DNA from: an uncultured Lachnospiraceae bacterium | Lineage (GTDB): Bacteria; Bacillota; Clostridia; Lachnospirales; Lachnospiraceae | Assembly: GCA_900317755.1 (NCBI GenBank) | Contig: ONHZ01000061.1 | Location: forward strand, 1 to 58,377 | DNA length: 58,377 bases | Direction: 5' to 3' | Shown here: positions 26,173 through 35,652 of the stretch, one piece after another | Layout: each line of letters starts with the position of its first letter | How positions within the stretch are numbered: the first letter of the stretch is position 1 | Made by a program: the position numbers and the translations under genes | The notes under the pieces: model-generated | The model's database searches: none | What the model saw: the letters and a program-made list of their open reading frames with translations, nothing else | What the model was told of the DNA's origin: nothing

Positions 26173-27510
26173 ATGACAAAGTTAGTTGGAGTTGGTTTTA
26201 AGAACGCCGGAAGGAGTTACTTTTTTGAGCCCGGCGAATTCAATATTAATATAGGAGACAAGGTTATTGTAGAAACAAGCCGCGGCATAGAGCTTGGTAC
26301 GGCAAAAACTCCGGTGCTCGAATATACTGACGAGCAGATTGGCGAGAAACAGTTTACACCTATCATCCGTATCGCTAATGAATCGGATCTAAACCAGGAA
26401 GCCGAAAACCGGAACAAGGAAAGAGAAGCGTACCTTATCTGCCGTGAAAAAATAAAGAATCACGGCCTTGAGATGAAGCTTGTTCAGGCTGAATATACTT
26501 TTGAAAGAAATAAGCTGATTTTTTATTTCACAGCTGACGGACGAGTTGACTTCAGAGAGCTTCTAAAGGATCTCGCTTCGACCTTCCATACGAGAATCGA
26601 GCTTCGTCAGATCGGCGTTCGTGATGAGACGAAGGTCCTTGGCGGAATCGGTATCTGCGGCAGGGAAGTCTGCTGCCGGACATATCTTCGTTCCTTCGGA
26701 CCAGTTTCCGTAAAGATGGCAAAGGAGCAGAATCTTTCGCTTAATCCTACGAAGATCAGCGGCATCTGTGGAAGACTAATGTGCTGCCTCGCAAATGAGG
26801 AAGAGACTTATGAGCATCTGAATTCTACAATGCCGAGACAGGGTGCAACAGTCGAGACGCCAGATGGCAAGGTCGGAACAGTCAGAAATATGAACATCTT
26901 AAAGCAGAAGGTTCTTGTTCTCTTTGAAGAAAATGATGTGAGGGAACTCAAGGAATATGATGTTGCTGACCTCAAATTCAAGAATACAAGAGGTAGGAAT
27001 TCCGACAAGTCCCCAAAGCCTGAAGTAAAGGATGTATCTTTGGAGCCGCAGGAAGAAGCACCTGAAGAAGCACCTGTATTTGAAGAAAAAATAACTCCGG
27101 ATGAAGAGAAAGAGCTAGATGTCCTTGAAGAAGAGGAGGAAGAAGAAATCGTATCTGATGAAAATGATACAGTTCTTGACGAGGAAGAGGACATTGAAAT
27201 AGAAGAAACAGAGGAAATTTTCATAGAAGAAAAGGCCACGGAGAAAAAACAGGAGTGGCATAAATCTTCAAACAATAAGAAAGATTATAAGGGAAACTAC
27301 AAGAAAAAAACTTATAATGGAAATAAAGGCGGAAAGCAGAAAGATTATAATAAGAAGCCGAATAATAATAAAAATTATAAAGGGAAAAAGAATAATAAAA
27401 ATAACTACAAGGGCAGACCTAAGAAGGATGAATATAAGAAGTATCCAAACCGCGTGAAGTATGGGGAAGAGGATGACTTATACCGAAAATTTCATGACAA
27501 TAAAGGATAA
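26173..27510 (+). CDS. ricT: PSP1-domain protein RicT (YaaT)
   Basis: 445 residues. The PSP1 domain (about 1-270) has GGIGICGREVCCRTYL and GICGRLMCCLANEE, whose cysteines ligate iron-sulfur clusters in the Y (Ric) complex that acts with RNase Y in mRNA maturation. The C-terminal about 170 residues are a low-complexity extension: first very acidic, then Lys/Asn-rich (repeats of NYKGK type), suggestive of RNA binding. AGGAGAGC precedes ATG 26173. Position after holB is conserved. Confidence 0.92.
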   Translation: MTKLVGVGFKNAGRSYFFEPGEFNINIGDKVIVETSRGIELGTAKTPVLEYTDEQIGEKQFTPIIRIANESDLNQEAENRNKEREAYLICREKIKNHGLEMKLVQAEYTFERNKLIFYFTADGRVDFRELLKDLASTFHTRIELRQIGVRDETKVLGGIGICGREVCCRTYLRSFGPVSVKMAKEQNLSLNPTKISGICGRLMCCLANEEETYEHLNSTMPRQGATVETPDGKVGTVRNMNILKQKVLVLFEENDVRELKEYDVADLKFKNTRGRNSDKSPKPEVKDVSLEPQEEAPEEAPVFEEKITPDEEKELDVLEEEEEEEIVSDENDTVLDEEEDIEIEETEEIFIEEKATEKKQEWHKSSNNKKDYKGNYKKKTYNGNKGGKQKDYNKKPNNNKNYKGKKNNKNNYKGRPKKDEYKKYPNRVKYGEEDDLYRKFHDNKG

Positions 27511-27537
27511 GGATGCTGCAATTTTAGGGTATTACTA

Positions 27538-27657
27538 ATGAAGCAGGATATTGTTTTCAGGTACTTTATTTACTTTGTAGGGTTGTTTAGCATAATAATA
27601 TTTGGTATTTATGGACCAGCATATGAGCCATCGAATTTTATTTATGCGCAGTTTTAA
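27538..27657 (+). CDS. 39-residue single-span small protein
   Basis: An ATG frame with AGGG twelve bases upstream encodes a short basic start, one hydrophobic segment (YFIYFVGLFSIIIFGIYGP) and a polar end. It fills the gap between ricT and the methyltransferase, where B. subtilis has yabA. The N-terminus recalls the first helix of YczE/YitT-like membrane proteins, so it could be a genuine micropeptide or a truncated remnant. Confidence 0.4.
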   Translation: MKQDIVFRYFIYFVGLFSIIIFGIYGPAYEPSNFIYAQF

Positions 27658-27688
27658 TTAATGCTATTTTTTATTTTATAGAAATCTT

Positions 27689-28438
27689 GTGGAAATAGTA
27701 AATGTCAAATCTGAAGAACGAATAGACGATCTTGAGAGAAATGGGCTTAAAATTATACAGAATCCGAAAAAATTCTGCTTTGGAATGGACGCTGTCCTAC
27801 TCTCATATTTTGCTGCGGAATCAATTGGTAATACAGCAAAAAACATCGTTGATTTAGGCACCGGAAATGGAATCCTGCCACTGTTACTTTCGGCAAAAAC
27901 GTCAGCTTCAAATATTATTGGAATCGAGATTCAGGAAGAGATGGCAGACATGGCTTCCCGCAGTGTTTCTATGAATGATCTCTCTGACAGGGTGCATATT
28001 TTTTGCCAGGACTTAAAAGAATCGGCGGAAATTTTAGGCCATTCCTCTTTTGAATGCGTTGTTTCTAATCCTCCATATATGACAGGTGGGCATGGACTCC
28101 AGAATCCTGACAGTGCAAAGGCGATTGCGCGCCATGAAATAAAATGCATCTTTGATGATGTCTGCAAAACTGCTTCAGCACTTCTAGTTCCAAAGGGACA
28201 CTGCTTTTTTGTGCACAGGCCATTCAGACTTGTTGACATTTTTTCATCAATGAGAAAATATTCGCTTGAACCGAAAAGGATGAGGCTTGTCTATCCGACT
28301 ATAGATTCTGAACCGAACATGGTGCTGGTTGAAGGAATACGGGGTGCAGGCGTGGAACTCAAAAACGAAAAGCCACTGATTGTGTATGAGGCTGAGGGAG
28401 TATATACCAGGGAAATTAAAGAAATTTATTCCTTTTAA
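27689..28438 (+). CDS. tRNA1(Val) (adenine-N6)-methyltransferase-like protein
   Basis: 249 residues from GTG 27689. Family features are NGLKIIQNPKKFCFGMDAVLL, SAM motif VDLGTGNGILPLLL and the N6-adenine methylase tetrad NPPY in VVSNPPYMTGG. This is YabB/TrmN6-type, predicted to methylate A37 of a tRNA. Its location before rsmI matches yabB-yazA-yabC of B. subtilis, minus yazA. Ribosome binding site is weak. Confidence 0.85.
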   Translation: MEIVNVKSEERIDDLERNGLKIIQNPKKFCFGMDAVLLSYFAAESIGNTAKNIVDLGTGNGILPLLLSAKTSASNIIGIEIQEEMADMASRSVSMNDLSDRVHIFCQDLKESAEILGHSSFECVVSNPPYMTGGHGLQNPDSAKAIARHEIKCIFDDVCKTASALLVPKGHCFFVHRPFRLVDIFSSMRKYSLEPKRMRLVYPTIDSEPNMVLVEGIRGAGVELKNEKPLIVYEAEGVYTREIKEIYSF

Positions 28439-28547
28439 TAAAAGCGATTTTTTCTATAGTATAATTTACTGATTCATCTAAAAAACATCGCACATCGAGT
28501 TCATAATAGTTAAAAAATTAAACAGGTTATATATCGAGAAAAATATT

Positions 28548-29513
28548 ATGTCAGGCACTTTATATCTGGTGGCGACGCCGATTGGAAATTTAGAAGACAT
28601 GAGCTTTCGGGCGATTCGGATACTGAAGGAAGTGGATCTGATTGCCTGCGAAGACACAAGGACTTCGAAGCCTCTTCTCATGCATTTTGAAATCAAAACG
28701 ACGACCACTAGCTACCACGAATTCAATAAAATTGAAAAAGGCGAAGAATTAATTGGCCTTCTTTTGAATGGGAAAAACATTGCTGTCATCACAGATGCAG
28801 GTACTCCTGGAATTTCTGATCCGGGCGAAGAACTTGTGAAGATGGCATATGAAAATAATATTGAAGTATTCTCAATACCAGGACCTGCAGCATTTGTAAA
28901 TGCTGCCGTTTCTTCTGGTCAGAATTGCAGGCGAATCGCATTCGAAGCCTTCCTTCCAAAAGAGAAAAAGGAAAGGGAAAGGGTCCTTTCAGAAATAAAA
29001 AATGAGACCAGAACTATAGTAATATATGAGGCACCGCATCATTTGATTGAAACACTGAAAGAGCTTCAGAAAGTTTTGGGTGATGAACGTTCTATTACTC
29101 TTTGCCGTGAACTTACGAAGAAATTCGAAGAAAAAATCCGCTTTACAATTGGAAAAGCGGTGGAATATTTCATTGGAGAAAATAGTGAAATAAACGCTGT
29201 ATTCTCTGATTCTAGGAATAATGAAGAGGGTAGTAATGCCGAAAACATAAATGAAAAAGATACGATTGTTATAGAAAATACTCTATCGGAAAAGCACTCC
29301 CCTCGTGGCGAATATGTTCTTGTAATTGCTGGTAAGAGCAAAGAGGAATGTGAAGAAGAGCAGAAGGCAAAATGGGAGGACATGTCCATCAAGGATCATG
29401 TCGAAATGTACATGGCAAAAGGCATGTCTAAAAAAGATGCGATGAAAGAAGCCGCAAAGGACAGGGGCGTAAGTAAAAGAGACATATATGCCGCATTGCT
29501 TGATGAAGAGTGA
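28548..29513 (+). CDS. rsmI: 16S rRNA (cytidine-2'-O)-methyltransferase RsmI
   Basis: 321 residues; methylates C1402 of 16S rRNA. Tetrapyrrole-methylase fold with LYLVATPIGNLEDMS, ACEDTRTS, ITDAGTPGISDPG and SIPGPAA, all conserved. A roughly 40-residue Asn/Ser/Glu-rich insertion (about 211-250) interrupts the end of the core before GEYVLVI. The C-terminal wHTH-like region is present (KGMSKKDAMKEAAKDRGVSKRDIY). Confidence 0.94.
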   Translation: MSGTLYLVATPIGNLEDMSFRAIRILKEVDLIACEDTRTSKPLLMHFEIKTTTTSYHEFNKIEKGEELIGLLLNGKNIAVITDAGTPGISDPGEELVKMAYENNIEVFSIPGPAAFVNAAVSSGQNCRRIAFEAFLPKEKKERERVLSEIKNETRTIVIYEAPHHLIETLKELQKVLGDERSITLCRELTKKFEEKIRFTIGKAVEYFIGENSEINAVFSDSRNNEEGSNAENINEKDTIVIENTLSEKHSPRGEYVLVIAGKSKEECEEEQKAKWEDMSIKDHVEMYMAKGMSKKDAMKEAAKDRGVSKRDIYAALLDEE

Positions 29514-29537
29514 TTAGATTTTTACACGGTAGGATTT

Positions 29538-30575
29538 ATGTTTAATCATAAGAAATTAGTCTTAATATTAATTATTATTGCAGCGGCCGTTGTTGTTACA
29601 TTTGCATTGGCAATAAATAAATCAAATGAGAAAAAACACGCAGATTCTGCAAACGTAGAAGGCAACACTGTTTCATCAAGTAGCGTTAAAGCTGATGAGC
29701 AGATTAAAAATGTTTCTGGCTCTGGAAATATTACTGACAATATAAGTGGTGCAGAGATTTCTGGAGCAGAAAATGTTGAAAGTTCATCAGCTTCCACAGG
29801 GCAAATTAGATCAGAAAAAAATAGTAGTGGCACTCGAACTCGGAGTGGCGAAAATTCTGGCTCAGAAAATACCAATGCGAGTGAAGCTGCGGAAAACACT
29901 GTCTCAACTTCAATAGAGTTAATAGATACTCTTCAGCCCGGTACCATAATTGACGAAGCTTCAATTTCTGATTCATCATCCTATTTCAAAACCTACGAAA
30001 TACATGAAGGCGATGACATATATAATAGAATAAATGGAAAATCCTACCGCCAGAATAAGAATATTTCCCTCTGCGATTTAAGGTATCTTAAAATATTATA
30101 TTATGATTTCAGCAACCAGATAAAGGTAGGGGAAATAATTGTAAATAGGTCCATAGCAGACAGTACATTATCAGTATTTAAGGAATTATATGATGAAAAA
30201 TACCAGATTCATTCAGTTGAATTGGTGGATAATTACTGGACTGGTGATGGCGCAAGCACCGATATCGCTTCGCAGGCAGCCGACAATACATCAGCGTTTA
30301 ATTATCGAATGACGACGAGCGGAAAGAAGCTTTCAAATCATGCGCTAGGCAAAGCAATCGACATAAATCCTCTGGAAAACCCATATATTATCACAGAAAA
30401 TGGAGTGCAGCACTGCGACATAGATGCTTCGACTCCATATTTTGACAGGGCATCAGAACTTCCACATATTATCCTTAAGGGAGATTCATGCGAAAGTGTC
30501 TTCGAAAAATACGGTTTCAAGTGGGGAGGCGACTGGACAAACCCGGTCGACTACCAGCACTTTGAAAAGAAGTGA
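29538..30575 (+). CDS. M15 family peptidoglycan peptidase
   Basis: 345 residues: N-terminal membrane anchor (about 6-25), Ser/Gly/Asn-rich linker (30-125), then an M15-type metallopeptidase domain with a zinc site of the form SNHALGKAIDIN (His, Asp) and the final DYQHFEK (His). Likely an extracellular D,D- or L,D-peptidase acting on cell-wall stems. TAGGAT precedes the ATG. Ends before a terminator. Confidence 0.85.
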   Translation: MFNHKKLVLILIIIAAAVVVTFALAINKSNEKKHADSANVEGNTVSSSSVKADEQIKNVSGSGNITDNISGAEISGAENVESSSASTGQIRSEKNSSGTRTRSGENSGSENTNASEAAENTVSTSIELIDTLQPGTIIDEASISDSSSYFKTYEIHEGDDIYNRINGKSYRQNKNISLCDLRYLKILYYDFSNQIKVGEIIVNRSIADSTLSVFKELYDEKYQIHSVELVDNYWTGDGASTDIASQAADNTSAFNYRMTTSGKKLSNHALGKAIDINPLENPYIITENGVQHCDIDASTPYFDRASELPHIILKGDSCESVFEKYGFKWGGDWTNPVDYQHFEKK

Positions 30576-30600
30576 CATGTAAAATATGATAATGATAAGC

Positions 30601-30630
30601 AATTCGGTTCTTCTGAACCGGATTTTTTTT
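30601..30630 (+). terminator. Terminator after the M15 peptidase
   Basis: CGGTTC-TTCT-GAACCG with near-symmetric AATT flanks and eight T residues. Confidence 0.9.
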
Positions 30631-30692
30631 ATTTTCTAGCATTTTTTTATAGGAAAATTCGTAAATTTTTCATAAAAACATCAATATTGATA

Positions 30693-30721
30693 TTGTTAAA
30701 TTTGAGACAATGTTGTAAGAT
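30693..30721 (+). promoter_or_regulatory. Probable pckA promoter
   Basis: TTGTTA (30693-30698) and TAAGAT (30716-30721) with exactly 17 bases between. The palindrome ATCAATATTGAT (30680-30691) sits immediately upstream of the -35, a usual place for an activator or repressor. The resulting 5' leader would be about 120 bases. Confidence 0.6.
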
Positions 30722-30846
30722 AGTGCACGGTTTTGAGAGTGCGGGCGTATCGCTCTTAGAATCAGCCGCACAATAGCGTGCAGCCGATGAAAAAGGCAAT
30801 GCGTTTTGGCACAAACAGTAGATTTTCTAGAAAAGAGGTTAACTTC

Positions 30847-32463
30847 ATGGCAAATGTTGATTTAACTCAGTACGGCATCACAGGAACTCCTGAAATTGTC
30901 TACAATCCTTCTTATGAAGAGCTCTTCGCAGAGGAGACAAAGCCAGAGCTTGAAGGCTATGAGAAAGGTCACGAGACTGAGCTTGGCGCAGTTGATGTAT
31001 TCACAGGTGTTTACACAGGACGTTCTCCTAAAGACAAGTTCATCGTTATGGATGAGAATTCCAAGGACACTGTTTGGTGGGATTCAGAAGAGTACCACAA
31101 CGACAACCATCCAGCAAGCGAAGAAGCCTGGGCAGCAGTAAAGGACATCGCAAAGAAGGAGCTTTCAAATAAGAAGCTTTATGTCATCGATGGTTTCTGT
31201 GGCGCAAACAAGGATACCAGAATGGCAGTCCGTTTCATCATGGAAGTTGCATGGCAGGCACATTTCGTAAAGAACATGTTCATCCGTCCTACAGCTGAGG
31301 AGCAGGCAAACTTCAAGCCTGATTTCGTTGTTTACAACGCATCACATGCAAAGGTTGAGAACTGGAAAGAGCTTGGCCTTCATTCAGAGACAGCAGTCGT
31401 ATTCAACATCACAAGCCATGAGCAGGTGATCATCAATACATGGTACGGCGGCGAGATGAAGAAGGGTATGTTCTCAATGATGAACTATTACCTTCCTCTC
31501 AAGGGCATCGCTTCCATGCATTCATCAGCAAATACTGATCTTGAAGGCAAGCATACCTGCGTATTCTTCGGTCTTTCAGGAACAGGTAAGACGACACTTT
31601 CTACAGATCCTAAGCGTCTCCTCATCGGTGATGATGAACACGGCTGGGACGACTCAGGCGTATTCAATCTTGAAGGCGGCTGTTATGCAAAGGTTATCGA
31701 CCTTGACAAGGACGCTGAGCCAGATATCTATGGCGCAATCAGAAGAAACGCTCTTCTTGAGAACGTTACTGTTGATGACGCAACAGGCAAGGTTGATTTC
31801 ACAGACAGAACTGTTACAGAGAATACTCGTGTTTCATATCCAATCGAGCATATCGAGAGCAATGTACTCAAGGTAAATCCTGTATCTGCAGGTCCTGCAG
31901 CTGACAACGTTATCTTCCTTTCAGCTGATGCCTTCGGCGTACTTCCTCCTGTATCCATCCTTACAGCTGAGCAGACAAAGTATTACTTCCTTTCAGGCTT
32001 CACAGCAAAGCTTGCTGGTACTGAGCGTGGTATTACAGAGCCTACGCCTACATTTTCAGCTTGCTTCGGTCAGGCTTTCCTTGAGCTTCATCCTACAAAG
32101 TATGCTGAAGAGCTCGTAAAGAGAATGGAGAAGAACGGCGCAAAGGCTTACCTCGTAAACACAGGCTGGAACGGCACAGGCAAGAGAATTTCTATTAAGG
32201 ATACCCGTGGAATCATCACAGCAATCCAGAACGGTGATGTTGCAAAGGCTCCTACAAAGAAGATCCCTTACTTCGATTTCGAGGTTCCTACAGAGCTTCC
32301 TGGCGTTGATCCTGCAATCCTTGATCCTAGAGACACTTATGCAAGTGCTTCTGAGTGGGATGAGAAGGCTAAGGATCTTGCCGGAAGATTCATCAAGAAC
32401 TTCAAGAAGTATGAAGGCAACGAAGCAGGCAAGGCTCTCGTAGCAGCAGGCCCAAAGCTTTGA
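30847..32463 (+). CDS. pckA: Phosphoenolpyruvate carboxykinase (ATP)
   Basis: 538 residues, the usual length. Interconverts oxaloacetate and PEP with ATP/ADP. Conserved [14 protein letters not shown], the kinase P-loop [11 protein letters not shown], metal-binding LIGDDEHGW and NTGWNGTG. Codon use is biased toward the forms of highly expressed genes. ATG 30847 follows AGAGGT; the TTG frame upstream is rejected. In gut anaerobes the enzyme often works in the carboxylating direction; that is family knowledge. Confidence 0.96.
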   Translation: MANVDLTQYGITGTPEIVYNPSYEELFAEETKPELEGYEKGHETELGAVDVFTGVYTGRSPKDKFIVMDENSKDTVWWDSEEYHNDNHPASEEAWAAVKDIAKKELSNKKLYVIDGFCGANKDTRMAVRFIMEVAWQAHFVKNMFIRPTAEEQANFKPDFVVYNASHAKVENWKELGLHSETAVVFNITSHEQVIINTWYGGEMKKGMFSMMNYYLPLKGIASMHSSANTDLEGKHTCVFFGLSGTGKTTLSTDPKRLLIGDDEHGWDDSGVFNLEGGCYAKVIDLDKDAEPDIYGAIRRNALLENVTVDDATGKVDFTDRTVTENTRVSYPIEHIESNVLKVNPVSAGPAADNVIFLSADAFGVLPPVSILTAEQTKYYFLSGFTAKLAGTERGITEPTPTFSACFGQAFLELHPTKYAEELVKRMEKNGAKAYLVNTGWNGTGKRISIKDTRGIITAIQNGDVAKAPTKKIPYFDFEVPTELPGVDPAILDPRDTYASASEWDEKAKDLAGRFIKNFKKYEGNEAGKALVAAGPKL

Positions 32464-32491
32464 TTCTTCAATAGAATAATATAAAATAATG

Positions 32492-32526
32492 ATCAGGTCA
32501 GGCAGTAATGTCTGACCTGATTTTTT
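32492..32526 (+). terminator. Terminator after pckA
   Basis: A perfect 10-base stem (ATCAGGTCAG / CTGACCTGAT) with a ten-base loop and six T residues. Confidence 0.93.
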
Positions 32527-32574
32527 AAAATAATTTATTTAGAAAAATACAAACAATTAATGAAATAAAGATAT

Positions 32575-32790
32575 AATTACCCAGAATTAATATAAAAACT
32601 TCAATTCTGGGTAATTTTAATCTATAAATCGCATTATATTTACCCACTATTATAAAAACGGATAAAAATAAAATAATAATATCATTGACTAATTCAGCAA
32701 ATGTAATTATAATTACCCAGTAATAAGAAGTAATTCTAGATTCTGGGTGATTATAAGACCATAATACATTTATTTTCACCCAGAATTAAT
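32575..32790. repeat. Array of AATTACCCAGAATT repeats in both orientations
   Basis: Forward copies start near 32575, 32711 (partial) and 32775; reverse copies lie at 32603-32616 and 32740-32756; a fragment is at 32641. The first pair forms a perfect 14-base inverted repeat, the second pair a 13-of-14 repeat (TTATAATTACCCAG versus its complement with one change). The last copy ends 22 bases before the ATPase start. Very AT-rich. It could be an autoregulatory operator or a recognition array of the adjacent ATPase. Confidence 0.8.
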
Positions 32791-32812
32791 AATATTGGAA
32801 AGCTGTGAAAAT

Positions 32813-34246
32813 ATGATTGGCAGGGAAAAGGAAGAGAAAACTTTAAATGCTTTATACAATTCAGGTTCTGCGGAGCTTGTAGCTATCTATGGAAGAAGGA
32901 GAATAGGGAAGACCTATTTAGTAGATGAAACTTTCGGAGATAGGATTACTTTTCATCATGCCGGACTTTCTCCTATTGAAGAAGGCGGAAATAGTATGAA
33001 GAAACAGCTTGAGCATTTTTATTATTCGCTTGTGATGCATGGAATGAAAGCACAGGCCAAGCCAAAGGACTGGCTTGAGGCATTTTTTATGCTTGAAATG
33101 CTTTTGAAGGAAAAAGATGATGGCAGCAGACAGCTGGTATTTCTAGATGAACTACCGTGGATGGATACAAAAAGATCAGGATTTATTACTGCATTTGAAG
33201 GCTTCTGGAATACCTATGCATGCCATAGACATAATTTGATGGTGATTGTATGCGGAAGTGCAAATTCGTGGATCTTGGACAAACTAATAAATAACCATGG
33301 TGGGTTATATGGAAGGGTGACATACGAAATAGAACTTTTTCCTTTTACTTTGGGTGAAACCAAGTCATACTTTAATGAAAGGGGAATTATTTTATCTGAC
33401 TATGACATTGCTCAAAGTTATATGATATTTGGAGGAGTACCATATTACTTAAAATATTTTGAGAAGGGCTTAAGCCTAGCTGAAAATGTGGACAATATTC
33501 TGTTCAAAAAGGGTGCGGTTTTACGAAATGAGTTCGACAGGCTTTTTGCATCTGTTTTTAGCAACCCAGACACTATGATGCATCTGGTGCAAACAATAGG
33601 AAAAAAGCGTATTGGTCTGACTAGGGAGGAAATATCGAAAGAAAGTAAAATATCGTCAGGATCAAATCTTACAGGGTATCTTAATGCTCTTATTACCAGT
33701 GGATTTGCTACCAAATATCAGCCATTTCAATCTGGAAAAAGGGACATGAAATACAAACTTATAGATCCATTCTGTCTTTTTTATTTAAAATTTGTTTATG
33801 ATAGAAATATTTCAGATGAGCAATTTTATGAACACAATCTGGATTCACCTGCAGTTGTAAGCTGGCGGGGGCTTGCATTTGAAAATGTATGTTTTCAGCA
33901 TATTAGAGAAATAAAAAATGCATTGGGAATATCTGGTGTTGCTACTAGAGAGTCATCATGGTCTATAAAAAATGACAATGAAGAGTCAGATGGAACACAA
34001 ATTGATATGGTGATAGACAGGAATGATAATATCGTTGATATGTGTGAAATCAAGTATTCTTCAGAAGATTTTGTTGTAACAAAAAGTTACGATCGGGTGT
34101 TAAGAAACAGAGCGGCATTGCTAAGAGATAAAATTTCCAGGAAGAAGGCTTTGCATAGTATATTAATTACTACATTTGGTCTTAAATATAATGAATATAG
34201 CGGAGATTTTGTAAAGGTAATCACGCTTGAGGAGTTGTTTCAATAA
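32813..34246 (+). CDS. Archaeal-type STAND ATPase with DUF234 nuclease-like domain
   Basis: 477 residues. The AAA core starts with MIGREKE and Walker A GRRRIGKTYLV, Walker B LVFLDELPWMD and the GSANSWI sensor region; a winged-helix segment follows (TREEISKESKISSGSNLTGYLNAL); the C-terminus matches DUF234, a restriction-endonuclease-like fold, with QIDMVIDR and CEIKYS giving the D...ExK pattern. Substrate and role are not established for the family. ATG 32813 is taken; a TTG at 32795 lacks a binding site. Preceded by an AATTACCCAGAATT array and followed by a convergent second ATPase. Confidence 0.83.
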   Translation: MIGREKEEKTLNALYNSGSAELVAIYGRRRIGKTYLVDETFGDRITFHHAGLSPIEEGGNSMKKQLEHFYYSLVMHGMKAQAKPKDWLEAFFMLEMLLKEKDDGSRQLVFLDELPWMDTKRSGFITAFEGFWNTYACHRHNLMVIVCGSANSWILDKLINNHGGLYGRVTYEIELFPFTLGETKSYFNERGIILSDYDIAQSYMIFGGVPYYLKYFEKGLSLAENVDNILFKKGAVLRNEFDRLFASVFSNPDTMMHLVQTIGKKRIGLTREEISKESKISSGSNLTGYLNALITSGFATKYQPFQSGKRDMKYKLIDPFCLFYLKFVYDRNISDEQFYEHNLDSPAVVSWRGLAFENVCFQHIREIKNALGISGVATRESSWSIKNDNEESDGTQIDMVIDRNDNIVDMCEIKYSSEDFVVTKSYDRVLRNRAALLRDKISRKKALHSILITTFGLKYNEYSGDFVKVITLEELFQ

Positions 34247-34377
34247 TCATGTTTTATGATATAAAAACAATATTATGACAATCAGTCAAGTCTGATTTGA
34301 AGAAATAAAGGTCTTATTCTGAAAAGATCTTCTATTAAATGGTCACATACAGCCTGCAGACTTTTCATAAGCGTTAA

Positions 34378-34463
34378 TATTCGCTAATAAAAATGTAAAT
34401 AATGCTTTATTATTCGCTAATGAAAATGTATAATAATCAAGAATATTCACTAAGGAAAATGTA
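34378..34463. repeat. Three 20-base direct repeats at exact 33-base spacing
   Basis: TATTCGCTAATAAAAATGTA at 34378, TATTCGCTAATGAAAATGTA at 34411 and TATTCACTAAGGAAAATGTA at 34444. The period is exactly 33 bases, about three helical turns, so a protein would meet all three on one face of the DNA. The array lies in the gap between two convergent ATPase genes. No protein-coding gene is supported in 34247-34582. Confidence 0.88.
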
Positions 34464-34530
34464 GACGAAGGTTTTTGATTATGTATATTGAAAGAAAAAT
34501 GTGAAGTACTACAGTATGAACTTGAAGCTG

Positions 34531-34560
34531 GCAGCATCACTATATGCTGCTATTTTTATT
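34531..34560 (+). terminator. Terminator between the ATPase genes
   Basis: GCAGCAT/ATGCTGC with a six-base loop followed by TATTTTTATT. It points rightward and would stop transcripts crossing the repeat array toward the convergent gene. Confidence 0.7.
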
Positions 34561-34582
34561 CCTTTTTCTGCAATGGGTGTTA

Positions 34583-35629
34583 TTATTCATAATACCTGCA
34601 AATCTTATGTAATCTTGGCAGGGTGAGTTCCACATACCCATATGATGGGCTTGAGAGAATTCCCTTGTCAATAAGTTTTTTTCTGTACTGTGAAAAAAGG
34701 CTGTTTGACATTCCAATTGCAGAACAGATTTCAGAAGCCTTCATGCTTCTATTATCTTCTATGGACAGGACAATATTCTGTTCTTTTTTTGTAAGCTCTG
34801 TCCAGATTTTTTTGTAAGCAAAGTCATCCAAAAGAGCTTCATATTCAGAAAATAATTTTTTGTTATTTGTGAAATCGGTAACTCCATATTCCCATAAGAG
34901 CATGCCAAAGGCCTGAAATGCAAAAGCGTAGCCTTTGGTTTCTCTTGCCATAAGGGAAGCTTCTTCAATATCTATAGAGAAAATATCTTCATATTCCCTT
35001 GCAATCTGCATAAGGCTTAAAGCACCAAGCTTTATTTTTGGCGCCCGAAGTAGGAAGGTAAGCGAAGAATCATTCTGAATATTATAGATATTTTCATAAA
35101 GACCGGTCATCAGTAGGAAAACAGGGTATTTCTTTCTAAGGAAAATCTGAAACTGGCTAGCAAAAACCCGCATATTCTGGCTGGGGGTTACTTCATCTAT
35201 GGTAATAATGAGTTTCTTTCCTTTCTTTTTGAGTCTTTCTAGGATTTCTTCGATAATTCCAATGGAGCTTTTTTTGTCAGAGCCATTGACTCCTATACCA
35301 AAGCCCATAGCAGAGATTGAAAAACCATTGCCAAGGATATCAGGAAATATGTTCATGGAATTTACCAGGCATTCAGCAAGATTATCAAGGAGGTCTACAG
35401 CAGGATTTAGATCAACGCCAATCCAGTCCTTGTTTACGCAGAGTTCGTCTGAGATAGAAGTCATAAGTACAGTCTTCCCGCTTCCTCTGATTCCTTCAAT
35501 TAAGAATACATGGCTTACTGCATTTTGGGCATTAAAAGTACTTACCACGTTATTTTTTTCTTCATAACGGCTGATTACCTTATATGGCAGCATTCCGAAA
35601 GTAAGTGAAAATGGATTATCGCTTTTCAT
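34583..35629 (-). CDS. AAA+ ATPase with C-terminal winged helix (Orc1/Cdc6-like layout)
   Basis: 348 residues on the minus strand. Walker A GIRGSGKTVLM, Walker B KLIITIDEV, a sensor-like LLMTGLYENIY, and a C-terminal winged helix (MKASEICSAIGMSNSLFSQYRKKLIDKGIL). The layout, AAA+ plus wHTH, resembles Orc1/Cdc6-like and archaeal-type ATPases of unknown role in bacteria. ATG 35629 has AGGT upstream. A direct-repeat set just upstream of the start (35653-35739) may be its binding site. Converges on the DUF234 ATPase. Confidence 0.78.
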   Translation of the reverse strand: MKSDNPFSLTFGMLPYKVISRYEEKNNVVSTFNAQNAVSHVFLIEGIRGSGKTVLMTSISDELCVNKDWIGVDLNPAVDLLDNLAECLVNSMNIFPDILGNGFSISAMGFGIGVNGSDKKSSIGIIEEILERLKKKGKKLIITIDEVTPSQNMRVFASQFQIFLRKKYPVFLLMTGLYENIYNIQNDSSLTFLLRAPKIKLGALSLMQIAREYEDIFSIDIEEASLMARETKGYAFAFQAFGMLLWEYGVTDFTNNKKLFSEYEALLDDFAYKKIWTELTKKEQNIVLSIEDNRSMKASEICSAIGMSNSLFSQYRKKLIDKGILSSPSYGYVELTLPRLHKICRYYE

Positions 35630-35652
35630 GTATTACCTCAAAATATAAAAAT

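Noticed and set aside
32525-32779. 84-residue hydrophobic reading frame on the minus strand
   Set aside because: It is generated by the AT-rich AATTACCCAGAATT repeats, starts and ends without a binding site, and its peptide repeats mirror the DNA repeats.
34343-34540. 65-residue minus-strand frame with repeated TFSLANN-like peptides
   Set aside because: The peptide repeats are simply the 33-base DNA repeat read on the other strand; no binding site was seen.
34517-34627. 36-residue hydrophobic plus-strand frame
   Set aside because: It overlaps a terminator hairpin and the 3' end of the minus-strand ATPase and has no ribosome binding site.
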